A DNA stretch of 64,000 nucleotides from Gonium pectorale (taxonomy: Eukaryota > Chlorophyta > Chlorophyceae > Chlamydomonadales > Volvocaceae). Positions 22,457 through 34,308 of the stretch are shown here, one piece after another (within the stretch, counting starts at the first letter, position 1; each line of letters starts with the position of its first letter). A program made the translations under genes and the position numbers. The stretch spans positions 4,363,187 to 4,427,186 of the forward strand of contig LSYV01000003.1 of assembly GCA_001584585.1 (NCBI GenBank), in the 5' to 3' direction. A model generated the notes under the pieces. The model saw only the letters and a program-made list of their open reading frames with translations. It did not search any database and was not told the DNA's origin.

Positions 22457-23265
22457 CGCGACGGGGCGCGGCGCTGCAACAGGCGCGGGGCACCGCCGAT
22501 GAGGGTGCGGTGCGAGCCATTGGTGGCCAGGGACTGTAGCGCTCGGTGGCTGCGGGTTTTGCGCGACTTCACTGGCGGATTCAGGCTGCGTGGCGCGGCA
22601 GTGAGGCTGTGCCTGGCTGGCAGCTTGTGAGCGGCGAGCTAGGCTGCAGCGGGGGATTGTTGCTCAAGTCGTAGGCGGGTGCCGGGCAAGGCATGCTCGG
22701 AATGCATGGGGGGCGTTGCATGCGGGCGGTGCCGTGGGCAGCAAAAGCTTGTGGGGCAGGGTGCGGTGGGTGGTGCGGTTGAGAGTTGCGCGTCGGAGAG
22801 AGGGATGATTTTGGCTTTCATCCGAGAGGTTTGATTGTCGTGCCGCGACGTAGGCGCCGCGAGAAGAAGCACATTCCTGTGGGAGCTCGCATGTTATAGG
22901 TCGAGGAGCTGCTGTGGAAGAGCAGCCGCTCAATAGCAGTACCGCGTTCAACGTGTATGCGTTACAGGCCCGGCGGGTTGCTCAATGGCGGTGCTGGTAG
23001 GGCGTGTGCTCGTACGTGCATGACAGGCCGTGTGTCAATATCGTGACTCCCACATGTTACTTGCGACGGCTCATTGCGCTGAGTTGGGCCCTGCAAGCTG
23101 CATGCGTGACGGCACCGATCAGTGTAGAGCAGCAGCTTCTCCGGTGACAGCCCTACCGATTGGGTGCTAGCGCGCCTCTGGCGCCCGCTGCGGCTTTGGC
23201 CAGTCCGCCAGCAGTAAACCTAGGGAATTCCCTAGGAAATATACTCCTTGCGCCATGCACACCAA

Positions 23266-23270
23266 TGTAA
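23266..23270 (+). terminator. Candidate TGTAA poly(A) signal of G3PDH
   Basis: TGTAA 810 nt after the G3PDH stop codon. This is the only one I noticed on the plus strand before the converging gene. Confidence 0.35.
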
Positions 23271-23601
23271 CTAGTAAGGGTGCTTCATATGTTCTTGGTT
23301 TCATGGCGCATGCAGCATGGAGAGCCTTTAGAACTGTCAGGTGTGAAGTGTTACGGTAGCGTCCTTCCATTTGGCGTCGGAACTTAAGCACCCCTACGTT
23401 TGCGTATGCCCTTCACACGTAACGCCCGAAGCACTCCTTCACGCCTTCAGGCATAGCGCACGCTACTGAGTTGCACAGTACGGCACCGGAGGGCTGCATC
23501 TCGCAGGGCTGATATGGACAGGCCTGCTGCTGGCCTGCGCAAGCAGGTGCTCGATGCTCACGGAACGGTTACTTGACCCTCAGGCACACATATTCAGACT
23601 G

Positions 23602-23606
23602 TTACA
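23602..23606 (-). terminator. Candidate TGTAA poly(A) signal of NDUFS5
   Basis: Reads TGTAA on the minus strand, 367 nt after the NDUFS5 stop codon. Confidence 0.4.
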
Positions 23607-23972
23607 ACCCCCGACACTATATACCCCGGGAACCCCGTCCATCCGAACATTTGACACAAGACACTGACCGCCGCCGTGGCGAAGAGCATCGTTCCGCTCC
23701 GCTCTTGGGTGAGCTAGTTTGCTCCCCCGCTGTGGCAGGACCCCCCCCCCGATAACCTAACTGCCTCATGAGGCGGCCGACGCCGTGCAGGTCCACAGCT
23801 GCTGGGCCCGCCGAAGGCAGCAGCAACGTACACTACACGAGACCCTCCAGCCCTTCACCCACAACTGAAACTCGAATAAGCCACCACCTTGCTGAAACGG
23901 GGCCCGTGGTCGCCAGCAACGCTTTGCGCGGCCTTTGACGGCAGCCTCCTAACCGCCAGCTGCCAACTCCCG

Positions 23973-24380
23973 CTAATGGCCGCCGTGCTTGGCCGGCCCG
24001 CCCGAGAGCTGCTTGAGCCGCTCCCGCTCAACAAGCTGCCGCCGTGTCCGCTGCAGCAGGGGGGGGGATAACATTTTATAATGTAAGGGAAGACCCCGGG
24101 GCGAGCAGCGAGCGGGAAGCGCAAGCCCACCTCCTTGTCGCGATGCAGGCACTCGTTGTAATCCTCCAGCCACTCCATGCACTCCTCGCGCCGCGTCGCT
24201 ATCGTAGGCGCCTTGCTCTCATCCATGCACTGCACCAAGCACAAGCGCGGATTAAGCACTGCGCTTGCCGCGAAGAACAGAGCCCATCATGACCGCCTGC
24301 GGCCTCGCGCACACCTTCAGGTAGTCCATATACCAGTCATAGCAACGAGCAGTCTGGGAGGAAAGGCCCATGCCAGCCAT
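23973..24380 (-). CDS. NDUFS5: Mitochondrial complex I subunit NDUFS5 (15 kDa), 80 aa, 3 exons
   Basis: An accessory subunit of NADH:ubiquinone oxidoreductase on the intermembrane-space side, imported by the disulfide relay. Exons on the minus strand are 24315-24380, 24131-24229 and 23973-24050 (243 nt, all phase 0). The protein is a twin CX9C protein: Cys13 and Cys23, then Cys39 and Cys49, each pair with exactly nine residues between. 'CYDWYMDYLK' and 'DYNECLHRDKE' align by eye with the plant NDUFS5 pattern (CYDFW...DYxECLHHxKE). The tail 'RTRRQLVERERLKQL' matches the basic helix expected after the second pair. The length is normal for the family. The gene is missed if only long open frames are considered, because each exon is under 100 nt. 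It is divergent from MED11. Confidence 0.92.
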
Positions 24381-24636
24381 GGTCGCGTGTCTTGTTTCCA
24401 AGGCCCCGACAGGGGAGAACTGCCGCAGCCCAACGCCACAAGCAAGCTACCTAAATGCCTATCCAAGCTACGCAAGGCTGCACTTGCTAGTCCTTCGCTT
24501 CCTCCCGAGCAGTGCCGTAACTGAATACGGCTGTGAATGGCGCATGTACCGGGGAAACGCGTGATAACTACTCTGCAGACATGGCCAAGGCGCGCAGCAT
24601 CTGAAATTTCAATTTCTATTGTTCGGTGACTGAGAG
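24381..24636. promoter_or_regulatory. Shared upstream region, NDUFS5 / MED11 divergent pair
   Basis: 256 bp separate the two start codons, the shortest divergent interval in the window. A bidirectional promoter is likely. No specific motif is assigned. Confidence 0.5.
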
Positions 24637-25974
24637 ATGGCATCCATAAGTCCGCCCCAGCCAACTGAAGACTACAAGCGGCTTCAGTGCATTGAGCAGG
24701 TCGGTCTGCAATACTATCTACAATTTCCCCTACCCATGCGCTTAGGGAGATGGGATGGGGAGGAACAGGCCGCTCACGGCGTGTGTTGGGTCGGGTTGGC
24801 CGTAGCTGCGGGCAAGCATCATCCCTCCAAGCATCATGTGCGCCCCCATGTCATCCATCATCCCCTTATACGATAGTGGGGACCCGCCCTTGTGGGACAC
24901 GCAGAAAGTCATCGACTGTGTCAAGATAGCAGCGCAAGTGACGGAGCACTTCTCGCAAGTGGGGCGCATGTCGGAGCTAGCAGGACCAGTGCAGGAGCTG
25001 TGCACACGGTTCATGGTCACGGTTTCGGTGAGCACGCAGGGGGCGGGGATTCGGGCTGGCGGGCTCAACGTTTTCCTCTCCCGACACCTAGTGTCGCCGC
25101 CACAAAGTGCATACGCTGGCAAGGATCCCTCCCTGTCTATGTTTCTTTTGTTTGGGCAGAGCCCCCGCCGCAAGCTGCACTGTCCCAGGGAATGCTTGGC
25201 TAATCCATGTCGCGCTGGCTTCAGGGTTCTTGTACACATATTGTAGCAGAGGCGCCCCAAAGGCCTCCTAGGTTTGTAATGAAGTGGACATTGCCGCATC
25301 CTAGCTTCTGGTACGGCGCGCGCCCCTGCCTGCGTGCCCTCACAAAAGCTTGCTGCGTGCTGCGGCAGTCCTCATGCCGCGTCCGTGCACATCAGTCACC
25401 CAGCTGCTCACCTCGTGACCCCCAGGAGGCTCTCGAGCAGGTGAAGGCGGGCGCGGAGGCGTCCAGTAGCGCTGGAGCCCCTCGCCTGGAGCTGCATGCT
25501 TACCACAGCCTGGCGCGGGCGCACATCAACACAGAGAAGCTGCAGGTAAGGTGTAGCAGACTGTGTGCATGGTGCAGCCAGTGCAGGGTTTGTACGAGCC
25601 TGCTTTGAGTTCCTGCACCATTCTCGCACCGCCGGTGATTCAGTTTCATCTGCAGCACGTGACAGGAGCCCATCTGCGCTGTGCAGGTGCTGCGGATGCA
25701 CCTGGCCGCGATGCAGGCGGAGCTGGAGGCGGCGGGAGCCTGGGATACAGGGGCGGGAGCAGGGCTGGGGCCAGGGTTGGCCAACGGGACGGGGACGGAG
25801 GCGACGGATGGCGGGCAAGGAGGGGGGCCATTAGCTCTGCCAGGTGTGGGGGACGATGCGCAGGGTAGCGGAGGAGGAGTGGCGGGAAGTGGCCAGCTGC
25901 CAGGAGGGCTGGGCCCTGGGCTGCAGGCGGGCACGGGAGTTATGACCGGCGGTCCGGCGGCCATGGAGGTGTAG
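24637..25974 (+). CDS. MED11: Mediator complex subunit 11, 197 aa, 4 exons
   Basis: A head-module subunit of the RNA polymerase II Mediator, which pairs with MED22. Exons: 24637-24699, 24905-25027, 25426-25545, 25687-25974 (594 nt, all phase 0). The pattern matches plant MED11 by eye: 'DYKRLQCIEQ' then 'KVIDCVKIAAQVTEHF' (compare 'LQRLQNVEKRIVRVLELAG'), a second helix 'ELCTRFMVTVSEALEQVKAG', then 'YHSLARAHINTEKLQVLRMHLAAM' (compare 'EICCQKLEYVISQLDAM'). Residues beyond ~120 are a Gly/Ala-rich tail (about 75 aa) not typical of the family. Intron 2 carries a dispersed GC-rich repeat. The identification rests on remembered family pattern and conserved spacing, so it is good but not certain. Confidence 0.8.
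25151..25181 (+). repeat. GC-rich dispersed repeat, copy in MED11 intron
   Basis: 'TTTGGGCAGAGCCCCCGCCG' followed by CAAGCTGCACTG is a near copy of 45711-45742, where the sequence continues CGAAGCGGCATTG. It lies inside an intron. Confidence 0.6.
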
Positions 25975-27331
25975 GTTCGGGATGCAGGGCGTTTTGCTGG
26001 TGCTTTCCAATGATAATGATGTCTCGCAATAATGATGCCCGTCACGATACGCACTGGGTGATTTGCCTCTGGTCACTGGTGGCTCCGTTTTCATGGCCTG
26101 GGACTGGATGGATGGAAATATGCATGAAAGCATGAACAAAGCAACGAATGGTTACCGGTCGTATCCAGTTGTTATGGGGGCCATGGATGAGTGGATCCAT
26201 ACGATGCATACGATGATCCGGCACCCTGATGGGATCATACTGCTCCTCGCACTATGGTGTTGGTTTTGGATTGTGTTGATGGTTGTCCACGTTTGGCCTT
26301 TGCGGATATGGGTAACGGGCTCGTGTCCGTGTGGCCGCGGGCACCGGTGTGTCGCAGAGTTCAGGGAAGGGGAGGGTCTGAAGTGTCTCTAGTTCACGGG
26401 GCCACCAGGGAACGCTCACGGCCATGTGGATCCAAATGCAGAATGTTCCACCCTTTCACACCCTGAACTGTACTCACACGGTTGCGACCTTCCTCGGCTC
26501 GTGCATGACGCACTGGAAGAACACATGTCAGTGGTGCGGGCATGATACCCTGCTATCGACGTCCTCATGTTGCACATGTGCGTTGCCGAACCCCCAGGGT
26601 TCGGCCGCCAAGGGCGTGTTGCCGCGCATGCAGATGTCATATCCACTCGTTCGTAACTACTCCACAGGCCACGCCGGGCCTGTCCTGGCCAACCGCAGCG
26701 CCAGGCAGTCCACAGCCAACATCAAAACCGATACACATTTTGTCAATCCCAACCGCGGTTGAGTGCATCGTGTCGTGAGCTGGTTCCCGTCTCCTGCAAT
26801 GACACGCAGCCCCATCCCCCACCAGCAGCAGCGCGTCGAGTTCGTTCGCAGTGGGAACATAGATATTGCTCGCGTCTCTGAGTCCCGCTCGGACCAGCGT
26901 CATGAGAGAATGGATGGGTCCTCTAAATGCGCCAGACAGCCTATTCTACGCCAGTCGAACGAGACATCAATGGCCACGAGAGAAATGCCACCTGCTGCCT
27001 CCAACAAACGACCGGACATGTGAATATCACACTGTTGGCATCCTCGGCACGCCATAGCATTGCAACCCACACGAAGCCCTCCATCGTCAGCACATGGCCC
27101 CATCACAGAACCTCCAGCACCCCATCTGCCCAAATCCTGACCCGAGCCGGGTCTCATACGCACATTTTGCGCCTTCTGTGTCTGCAGCCACCTGTCGGCG
27201 CTTGTCACTCAGCGTGTTACTATCCGACACGCTGTGTACTGCAGCGGACGCAGTAATTTCCCTTCGCGCCATTTAGCGACGGACCTCCAAGAGACCAAGA
27301 AGCCGGATTTCGCCCGTCAGGAGCCCTTGAG
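25975..27331. other. Convergent 3' flanks, no gene seen
   Basis: This 1.36-kb tail-to-tail interval lies between MED11 and the minus-strand unrecognised gene. Short open frames on both strands lack splice logic. I see no repeats or RNA genes. Confidence 0.5.
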
Positions 27332-29793
27332 TCACGAGCCCGCTCGTTGCCGCGACCCGGGCCGCGTTCCGGGCGATGCCAGCGGCAACACCCGCGGTGA
27401 CGTAGGGCCTCCATACTGCCGTCCTGCCGACGACATCGCCAGGGGGCTCGCCGGGCCCTGCGCAATCGTCGTGCTGCGCGACAACACAGACCCACTCCCT
27501 CGCAGCCCCGCTCCGCCGCTGCGGCTCCCTTCCCCAACATTGAATGCGAGCGATGGCCCACCGCTGCCGCTCCGGCCGCCGGCCCTGCCGCTGCCGCCCC
27601 TGAGCCCTCCCCCGCCGCCGATGCCGGCGCTGATCAGGCCCTTGGCCTCCGCCGCCTCAGCTGCAGCTGCGCTGGTGGCGTAGCTGCTGCAGCATGACGA
27701 CGCCAGCGGGATGTTGTTCAGCCAGTTGAGCAGGTCGTTCCGCCAGGTGTCGTCCACGTGCTGCTGCGCGGCCAGCAGCGCCTCCCGCGCCCTCGCCTCC
27801 GCCTCCCGCCGCTCCGCCTCCCGCCGGTCGGGGCACCAGTCCGGCGGAGGCGCCAGGCGGCCGGACCCGCCCACTAGCCGGTCCGTCACGGCATCTGGCA
27901 GCCGCGGCAGCTCCGCGCGGCACTGGCGGAGCTCGTCTACGAGCCCCATCACAAAGAAGTACATCGCGCGCAGGTTGAGTCGGCCTCCCGCGGGCAGGTG
28001 CTGGTGGGTGCTTAGGTCGAAGCGCTCAACGCGCTGGCTGTCCTGGTACTGGCCCGGCACCGGGACCACGGCGCGGAACTTATTGATCTCTTGCTCGAGG
28101 CGGAACTTAGCCACCAGCATTGCGCGCGCCTGCTGGTCGATCCAGGATAGCGTGGCCAGGGTGAGGGCCTGCGGGTAGGGGACAGAGTGGAGCGGAGAAA
28201 GGGGACCGTCAGAAGGGTAGCCAGGAAGGGAAGGCGGCCTGCCACTGTACAACCGCCGCGGCCAACCACACTCGCCTTTCGCAAGGTCACCTTCCTGCCC
28301 GCCACCCGGATCTCCGCTCCAACGTGCAGGTCGTACTCATCAATGGGGTCGCCCCCAACCGTCGTAACGACCATGCTCAGGCTCACGTTAGTCCTGCGGG
28401 TGGGCCGGCGGCAGGGCGGCATCGGATGGGTTCAGGAGACGAGGTGAGGGAGAGGGAAGAAGGGCGCATCGCAAGCGCGCTGCGGTCGGAGCCGGGGCCG
28501 GGAGGACGGGGCGCGGCCGTGGGCGCAGCGCTGCAGAACGGCCGGCGCCGAGCAGCGTTGGCGTGGCGGCGATCAGCTAGGGTTGGTGGTCAGGACTCAC
28601 CCAGCTGTGCACTGCCGCGTCGCCGTGTCGTATGTTACGTGCATCCGTACCTGCGTTAGCGTATACGGAGCAGCTTAGCAGCGGTCCTGCTTTCCAGGTG
28701 GGTGCAAAGGGCGGTAGATACGATGCCCCGATGTTGGTCGTGTCACTCTCCTGCACTCTCCCTCGCTCTCCTACCTCCGCCCTGTGACCACGCCCTGACA
28801 TGCGCATCCCACCATCGGCGCGAGGCCTACGCGCGTCTTGTCACGCCTTCTGCGCAAGGCGCTCGAACTAGCTTCGCACGCGCATGAACTGGCGGGGTCC
28901 AACCATGGGGAGCAACCCGAACCCGGCTGCGCCGAGGACTTGCTGCCACTTACCCTGCTCCGCTCCTCGGTCCACCACGTCTCAAAGATTAGTTGGGGTG
29001 GCAGAGGGATTACCTTAAAGGGCAACCAGGGCCCCGGGAGAGTAGCCCTGCGGGCAGCAGAGCAATGGCGGCACAATAACTGGCTACGGACATAACCGTC
29101 ATTCGCACTCCCTACACGTCACGCAAACCCCGAGCATTGCCACCGCTCCTGCGAAACCCAGCTGAGCACCACGCCTGACGACCTGGTTGGAGCTCGAAGC
29201 CCCCGCACAAGGACCACCCACCGCGCCTCCACCCTCCCGCTCCTCTCACCCCGGCGGCGAGAAGGGCGACCGCGGCTGCTGTTCGGGCACGTGCAGCCCC
29301 GACGCCATCAGATGGTTAGAAAACTTCTTTCGGTCTGGAGCAAGCGGTGCCAGGTATGTGCTGGCGCTACGGGACCGGGCGGGGGCAAGGTTGGTGAGGG
29401 CGAGTGGGCGGGCGGGAAAGGTATTTTTTGATGGGATGCAAGGTACGGGGCTGCGATGCCACTGGCGGCATACCCGCCGGTACGTGCTAAATCAGTATAC
29501 TGCAACACAGATGGGCTAATGCTCCATGGGCCAATGCTTCATGGAAGGTAGGTCGCGTTTTGGAACGTGCGATTACATTTGAGCACGCCGTTATGCCGGG
29601 GCCGGGGGCGGGGCTAGAAGGTGCTCTTGAGATGTGCGTGCGTGCGTGCGTGCGTGCGAGGCTGGCTGGGCCATGCTGGGCATCCGAGGCTTCGGCTTGC
29701 GCACACCTGGTCTTCAGCTGTGTGGCAGACGTCTCTGCCAGGGCCGCGAAGGGCCGGTCGCCCGAGACGCTGCCTCCAAGCCGCACGCTTGCC
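27332..29793 (-). CDS. Unrecognised protein, at least 6 exons, 5' end not resolved
   Basis: Supported exons on the minus strand are 29707-29793, 29250-29366, 28954-29047, 28601-28650, 28291-28393 and 27332-28168. They join in consistent phase to about 428 codons. The first listed exon is in phase 2, so at least one upstream exon with the start codon is missing. The core reads '...FAALAETSATQLKT', 'YLAPLAPDRKKFSNHLMASG', 'PLPPQLIFETWWTEERSR', 'VRMHVTYDTATRQC', 'DPIDEYDLHVGAEIRVAGRK' and 'ALTLATLSWIDQQARAMLV'. It is well-formed, conserved-looking globular sequence of a family I do not recognise. A charged helix follows ('CPDRREAERREAEARAREA'), then a Gly/Ser/Arg-rich disordered tail. There is no membrane segment. 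It is divergent from the 920-aa protein gene at 30315. The 50-nt exon 28601-28650 is the weakest call, but its phases fit exactly. Confidence 0.62.
29637..29660. repeat. (GTGC)n microsatellite
   Basis: About six tandem GTGC units lie inside an intron of the minus-strand unrecognised gene. Confidence 0.85.
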
Positions 29794-30314
29794 CTGCAGC
29801 GGTTTTGGCGTCACATGTTATTGCCTGGGTTTCGTGCCCCGCAAACACACCAACTGTGCTGCAGCTCTTCAAACTCGCCTCCCCTCTTGCATTCTTGTCA
29901 CACTGCTCCTTGCTCCAGGCACTCTCAGGCAGGTTCATACTATCACTAAAGTCGCCATGGCGACTGTGGGAAGCGAGTCGTGTACACGACCTCAGATTCA
30001 GGATATCAATGGGGTGCAAGCTTAGGCTTGTAATAGGAAGGACACGCCAATGGGCAGCTCTCGAAGTCCCTCAATGTCGCGCAGTCGCGCACTGCTTGTA
30101 TGTAATATGCCTAACAACTTCAGCATAATCCAATATATGCATGGAACGATACCGTTGCGGCGACAACGCATGGGTTTCTGCGAATGCCTGCTGTACCGTA
30201 CGGCAAGGGAGCTAGTTCCCTTCCTGTGACGCACAGCAGCTTCGCTGAACATACAGTTGGCCAATGATTTTGCATTAACGCGTGAAGCTTTCCCCAAACC
30301 GCCCTGACTCGAGG
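29794..30314. other. Region between divergent unrecognised genes
   Basis: About 520 bp that should contain the missing first exon(s) of the minus-strand gene and the promoter of the plus-strand gene. Several minus-strand ATGs exist (for example one giving MLKLLGILHTSS), but none leads to a donor in the required phase. Confidence 0.4.
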
Positions 30315-33300
30315 ATGGCCGCGGACGTGCAGCACCGTTCCCATGAGACTGAGGGGCTTTCAATCATCGCAGGTAGGACTTGGCTGCCATTAACAGTTTC
30401 TAGGGTAGCTCGCTGTGGGGCGCGGGGTTGCTAAGCTCGTAAACGGAGCCTGGCAGATGCCAGGCAGCACTGGATAGTCCAACATGCTGACAGTTGGTAT
30501 GCGCTCTTTCCCGCTGCGATTTTGCCCGGCCAGGCGCCGCGCACCTCGTGCATCCAACTGGCGATGCCCGAGGCCACAACAGCAATGCTGCGATGCTGAG
30601 GGCGAGCTACCAGGTGCGTATATGCCCACATGCATGGGAATTTTCGGTTCCTTCTGCTCCATGCCTTTCTGGCATGTCGTGAGCCCGCGCCGGCCTTCAT
30701 CCGGTTTCACCGCCCATACATGCAGAACTATCCCGGCGTGCTGGGACCCGGCGAGCTGGCACCCAGCCAGCCGGCCTTCCACCGGTCGATGACCATGATG
30801 ACGGATGGACCAAAGCTCGTGCAGGGCGACTATACGTACCACACCGTGCGACGCAACCTCACGGTATGATCTCGCATATTGCACAGCCAGCACGAAGCCC
30901 CGTCCACCCGCCCTTGCCGTAGCTGTGCACCAGCGCCGCCCTATCCGAGGACTGCACAGGGTTGCCCAGCGTATGCCAACCTACCCAGCCCATTCGATGG
31001 GTTGCGGCCATCGCGCACCGGTGCTGGCCGGCTGCATCATGCCTGCTAGCCCTCATCACGTGCTCACCGTTAATGGTATCCTTCGTTGATGGCATGCGGA
31101 GTAGCGCATCCCCGCATCCAAGCACCTCGCGTTGCACTGTCACTCTGCCTTCGCCAGCGCTCGCGACAAGCCTGCCGCAGCTGCCTCAACGCTCCGTACT
31201 CAAGCGCCCTCTCGATACTGCCCCTGGAAGTGCCGTTCAGACCCAACGAACGGACCGCCCACTCTGTTCCGCCCCGCCCCGCTCCACCCCGCTCCGCCCC
31301 GGCCGCAGCTCTCATCCCAGCTCATGACTGGCCTGTTGGTGCCGGCCGCCTCGGCCGCGCCGCTCAGCCACCGGGGCACCATCCCCGCCATGGTGCCCAC
31401 TGCCGCCAGTATCACCAACGCGGCGGCCTGGAAGGCCTTTGGCAGCCCCAGCGCGCGCGGGCGCTCGCGGCCTCCCCCGATGCCGGCGATCAGCCACGCG
31501 AATACCAACCCGCAAGTGATCTCTGGAATGAACAGGTGTGGCGTGAAAGGAGTTGGGAATGTGACACCACCTCGCGTTCACCAAACAAACAGCAGGGAGG
31601 GAGGTTACCCTTCGAGGAGCGGGGCGGGGCCTGCATGACAAAGATATACCTCTTTGGCGGGGCGCTGTGGCTGACTGACGCCTCATTGCCGTCCCCGTTC
31701 TGTCCCGTGGTAACCCCCCGCCTCCCCGCCTCCCTGCCATCCCCACAGCAAGCTGCCTCGCGTTCAGGCGCTTGGCGGTGGCTTCCGCCTCCCGAGGCCC
31801 CAGAGCGCCCCCTGCGCACCCACTGGTATGCCGCTTGGGGACGACTTTGCCCCCGCGCACACCGGACCCGCGGCCCGCCGCCTCGCAACATCCATGGCCG
31901 CCTCCACGGCCGCCGCCGTCGGCGGCAGCGGCGGTGGCCGCACTCGCAGCTCTCCCGTGCCTCTGGAAGTTGATATCCCTGATCCGCTGGGAGCGGGAAA
32001 GACAGACTCAGGCAAGGTGATGTTCGAGCACACGCTGCCAACGGACCCCTACGGGAAGCACCTATGGGAGGAACAGGCCCGTAAGGCCCGCGCGAACATG
32101 AACCGTCATATCGCCGCCATGGCAGCCGCTGCCGCTGTCAACGGCGGTCTGGCCTTTGGCAATGGCGCCGTCAGCACCAGCGGAGGCAGCCGGCCGGCGT
32201 CGGCACGACGCGGCGCGCCATCATCGCCAACTGGCTCCACAGCGGCAGCCGCAGCAGCGGTGGCGGGCGTTGGGCCGGCAATGCGGCCCCGCTTCAGCTC
32301 GGCCACGATCTCGGAGCTGCAGCGGCAGGGGCTGGACTACCGTCCACAGACGGTGCTGGGCTTTGCAGCACCCGACATCACCGAGGTGAGGTTCCTTCAC
32401 GTATGGGGTAGCTCAGCACTTGGTTTCGGGATATTCGCGTGAGCGGGCCTGGCCAGTGCCAGATGGCTGGGGGGTGCCGCGCGCGGCGCGGCGTCGCAGG
32501 CGCTTCTGCAGGCGAGGCTGGAACCCAATTTGTGGCATGGCTTGCCTTTGCCGGCCTCGAGTGCAAGGGGCGCGGAGCTGCAGTCAGCATCTACGGTCAC
32601 GGTAGCCCTTTCCGAGTAGCTGCCTCGCTCTGTGCATGACGCGCCCTCCTTCCCTGCCTCACGTGCCCACCAGGATGCGACGCTGCCCGGCCCCAACGAC
32701 CCGCGCTGGGCCTACACCCGTCTGGGCCGCACCCAGATCGACCGCCTGCAGCAGACGCTGAAGATGGCCGACCAGACGGCCCCGCGCCGAACGGCCTCAG
32801 AGCCAAACGTCTCACCCTCTGCACCCCACTCGCCTGGCGGCGGCATCGTCGGCGTAGGCGTTAGCACCATCAGCGACCCCGAGCACAGCTGGGGCCCGCA
32901 AGGCGGCGCGTCGGCTGCACCATCGCATCCGCTGCCGCCGCTGTCGGACCAGCGATCGGTAGCAATGGGTACCGCCGGCGCCGGCAGTAGCAGCGGCCGC
33001 TGGCCCGAGCCTGGCGGTGGCAGCCGCTCGCAGAGCCCCAGCGTCAGCGCCGCTGGCGCTCACCCGTCCTCCCGTCCCGCCTCCGCCTCAATGGCCCGTA
33101 CCTTATCCGGCCGGCTCAGCTCAGCCAGCCTTGTGCGCCCAGGCTCCGCCGGTCTGGTCCGCCCGGGGTCCGCCACAAGCGGACGCCCCGGCTCCGCCTC
33201 CGCCGCTCGTCCCAGCTCGGGCACCCCGCCGCGCCCAGGCTCGGCGTCGCGCGCCGGCAGTGTGGTGGCGGCGGCCGAGCCTTCGTCGGCTGCGGTGGGC

Positions 33301-34308
33301 GTTCGCGGCTCCTCGGCGGGCCGCACCCGTGAGGCCGCACCCAACCCCAAGATCGACCTGCGGGCCTACCTCGCGGAGGAGCAGGCGGCAGCAGAGGAGG
33401 GCGACGACGAGGCCACCGAGATGCTACCGGTGGGGGACATTTACGAAGTGCTGAGTGGCGGCATGGGTGCGCTGCCGGCGGAGGTCTCCCAGAGCCTGGG
33501 GATGGTGCCGCCGGAGCAGCTGGCGGCTCGGCTGGCGGAGATGGTGGCCGCGGCGGCGATGGTGGCGGCGCAGCAGCAGATGGAGGAGCAGGAGGGCGCT
33601 GACGTGCCGGAGCCGCAACGGCAGCCGGCGGTGATGATAGAGGAGCACGACGACGACGCCGACACCGGCGACGGCCTCGCTGCCGCCTCTGCCTCTACCG
33701 ACGCCGGCGGTGTAGACGAGGGCGACGGTGCCATTGCACATCCGACGATGGCGGCGGCAACGGCCGATGCGGCGGCGGCGACGGGTAGCCCAGTGGATGG
33801 AAGCGGCCGGCAGAGCCGGGGCAGCGGCGGGACGGGCGAGGACGCGTTACAGAATCTGCACGGAACCAGCCGATTTGGGCGGGCCCCCAATGGTGGCCGC
33901 TTCAGCGGAGACGCCCTCGCTGAGTACGGCTCATCTGGCGCCGACGGCGACGTTGACGAGGACGGAGCTGACGGCGACGCTGACGGCGGCGGTGACGATG
34001 AGTTTGAGCGGGCGGGCTCAGCGCCGGCGCCGCTCGGCTTGGGCGTTGGTCTTGGGCTTGGCTCGCGGTCCAGCAGCCGGGGCCGGCCGACGTCAGCGCG
34101 TCCGATGTCGGCTAAACCCATGTCGGCCAGGCCGGGGTCCGCCATGCCAGCGCGGAAGCGCAGCGGCGGCGGCAGCCGCTTTGGGGTGACGCTGCCGCCG
34201 GCTGGTGAGGAGGGAAGCGGGCTGGGCGCGTTGGGTGAGGATGATGGCGGTATGCATGTGATTCACGAGCACTCGGAGGGGGGCGGCGGGGAGGAGATGG
34301 AGGTCTAG
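30315..34308 (+). CDS. Unrecognised 920-aa, mostly disordered protein with RPxSA repeats, 6 exons
   Basis: Exons: 30315-30372, 30534-30613, 30726-30863, 31321-31535, 31749-32385, 32674-34308 (2,763 nt, phases consistent). I do not recognise the family. The N-terminal third has ordered-looking segments ('NYPGVLGPGELAPSQPAF', 'DGPKLVQGDYTYHTVRRNL', 'DPYGKHLWEEQARKARANM', 'LDYRPQTVLGFAAPDITE', 'DPRWAYTRLGRTQIDRLQ'). The rest is low complexity. Repeats of the form RPxSA or RPGSA are clustered around residues 505-570 ('LVRPGSAGLVRPGSATSGRP') and again at ~862-890 ('RPTSARPMSAKPMSARPGSA'). Acidic Asp/Glu/Gly blocks separate the clusters. Basic Ser/Pro repeats alternating with acidic blocks are common in microtubule-associated proteins, which is inference only. 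A TGTAA follows the stop codon by 9 nt. The start ATG lies just upstream of a good donor. Confidence 0.68.

Larger units (their letters stand above)
22457..23972. other. Convergent 3' flanks of G3PDH and NDUFS5
   Basis: No gene is supported here. The candidate poly(A) signals of the two converging genes are ordered without overlap (23266-23270 plus, 23602-23606 minus). Confidence 0.55.

Noticed and set aside
33441..34145. 234-codon minus-strand open frame
   Set aside because: Mirror of the Ser/Ala/Gly-rich last exon of the 920-aa protein gene, and similar low-complexity sequence on the opposite strand.
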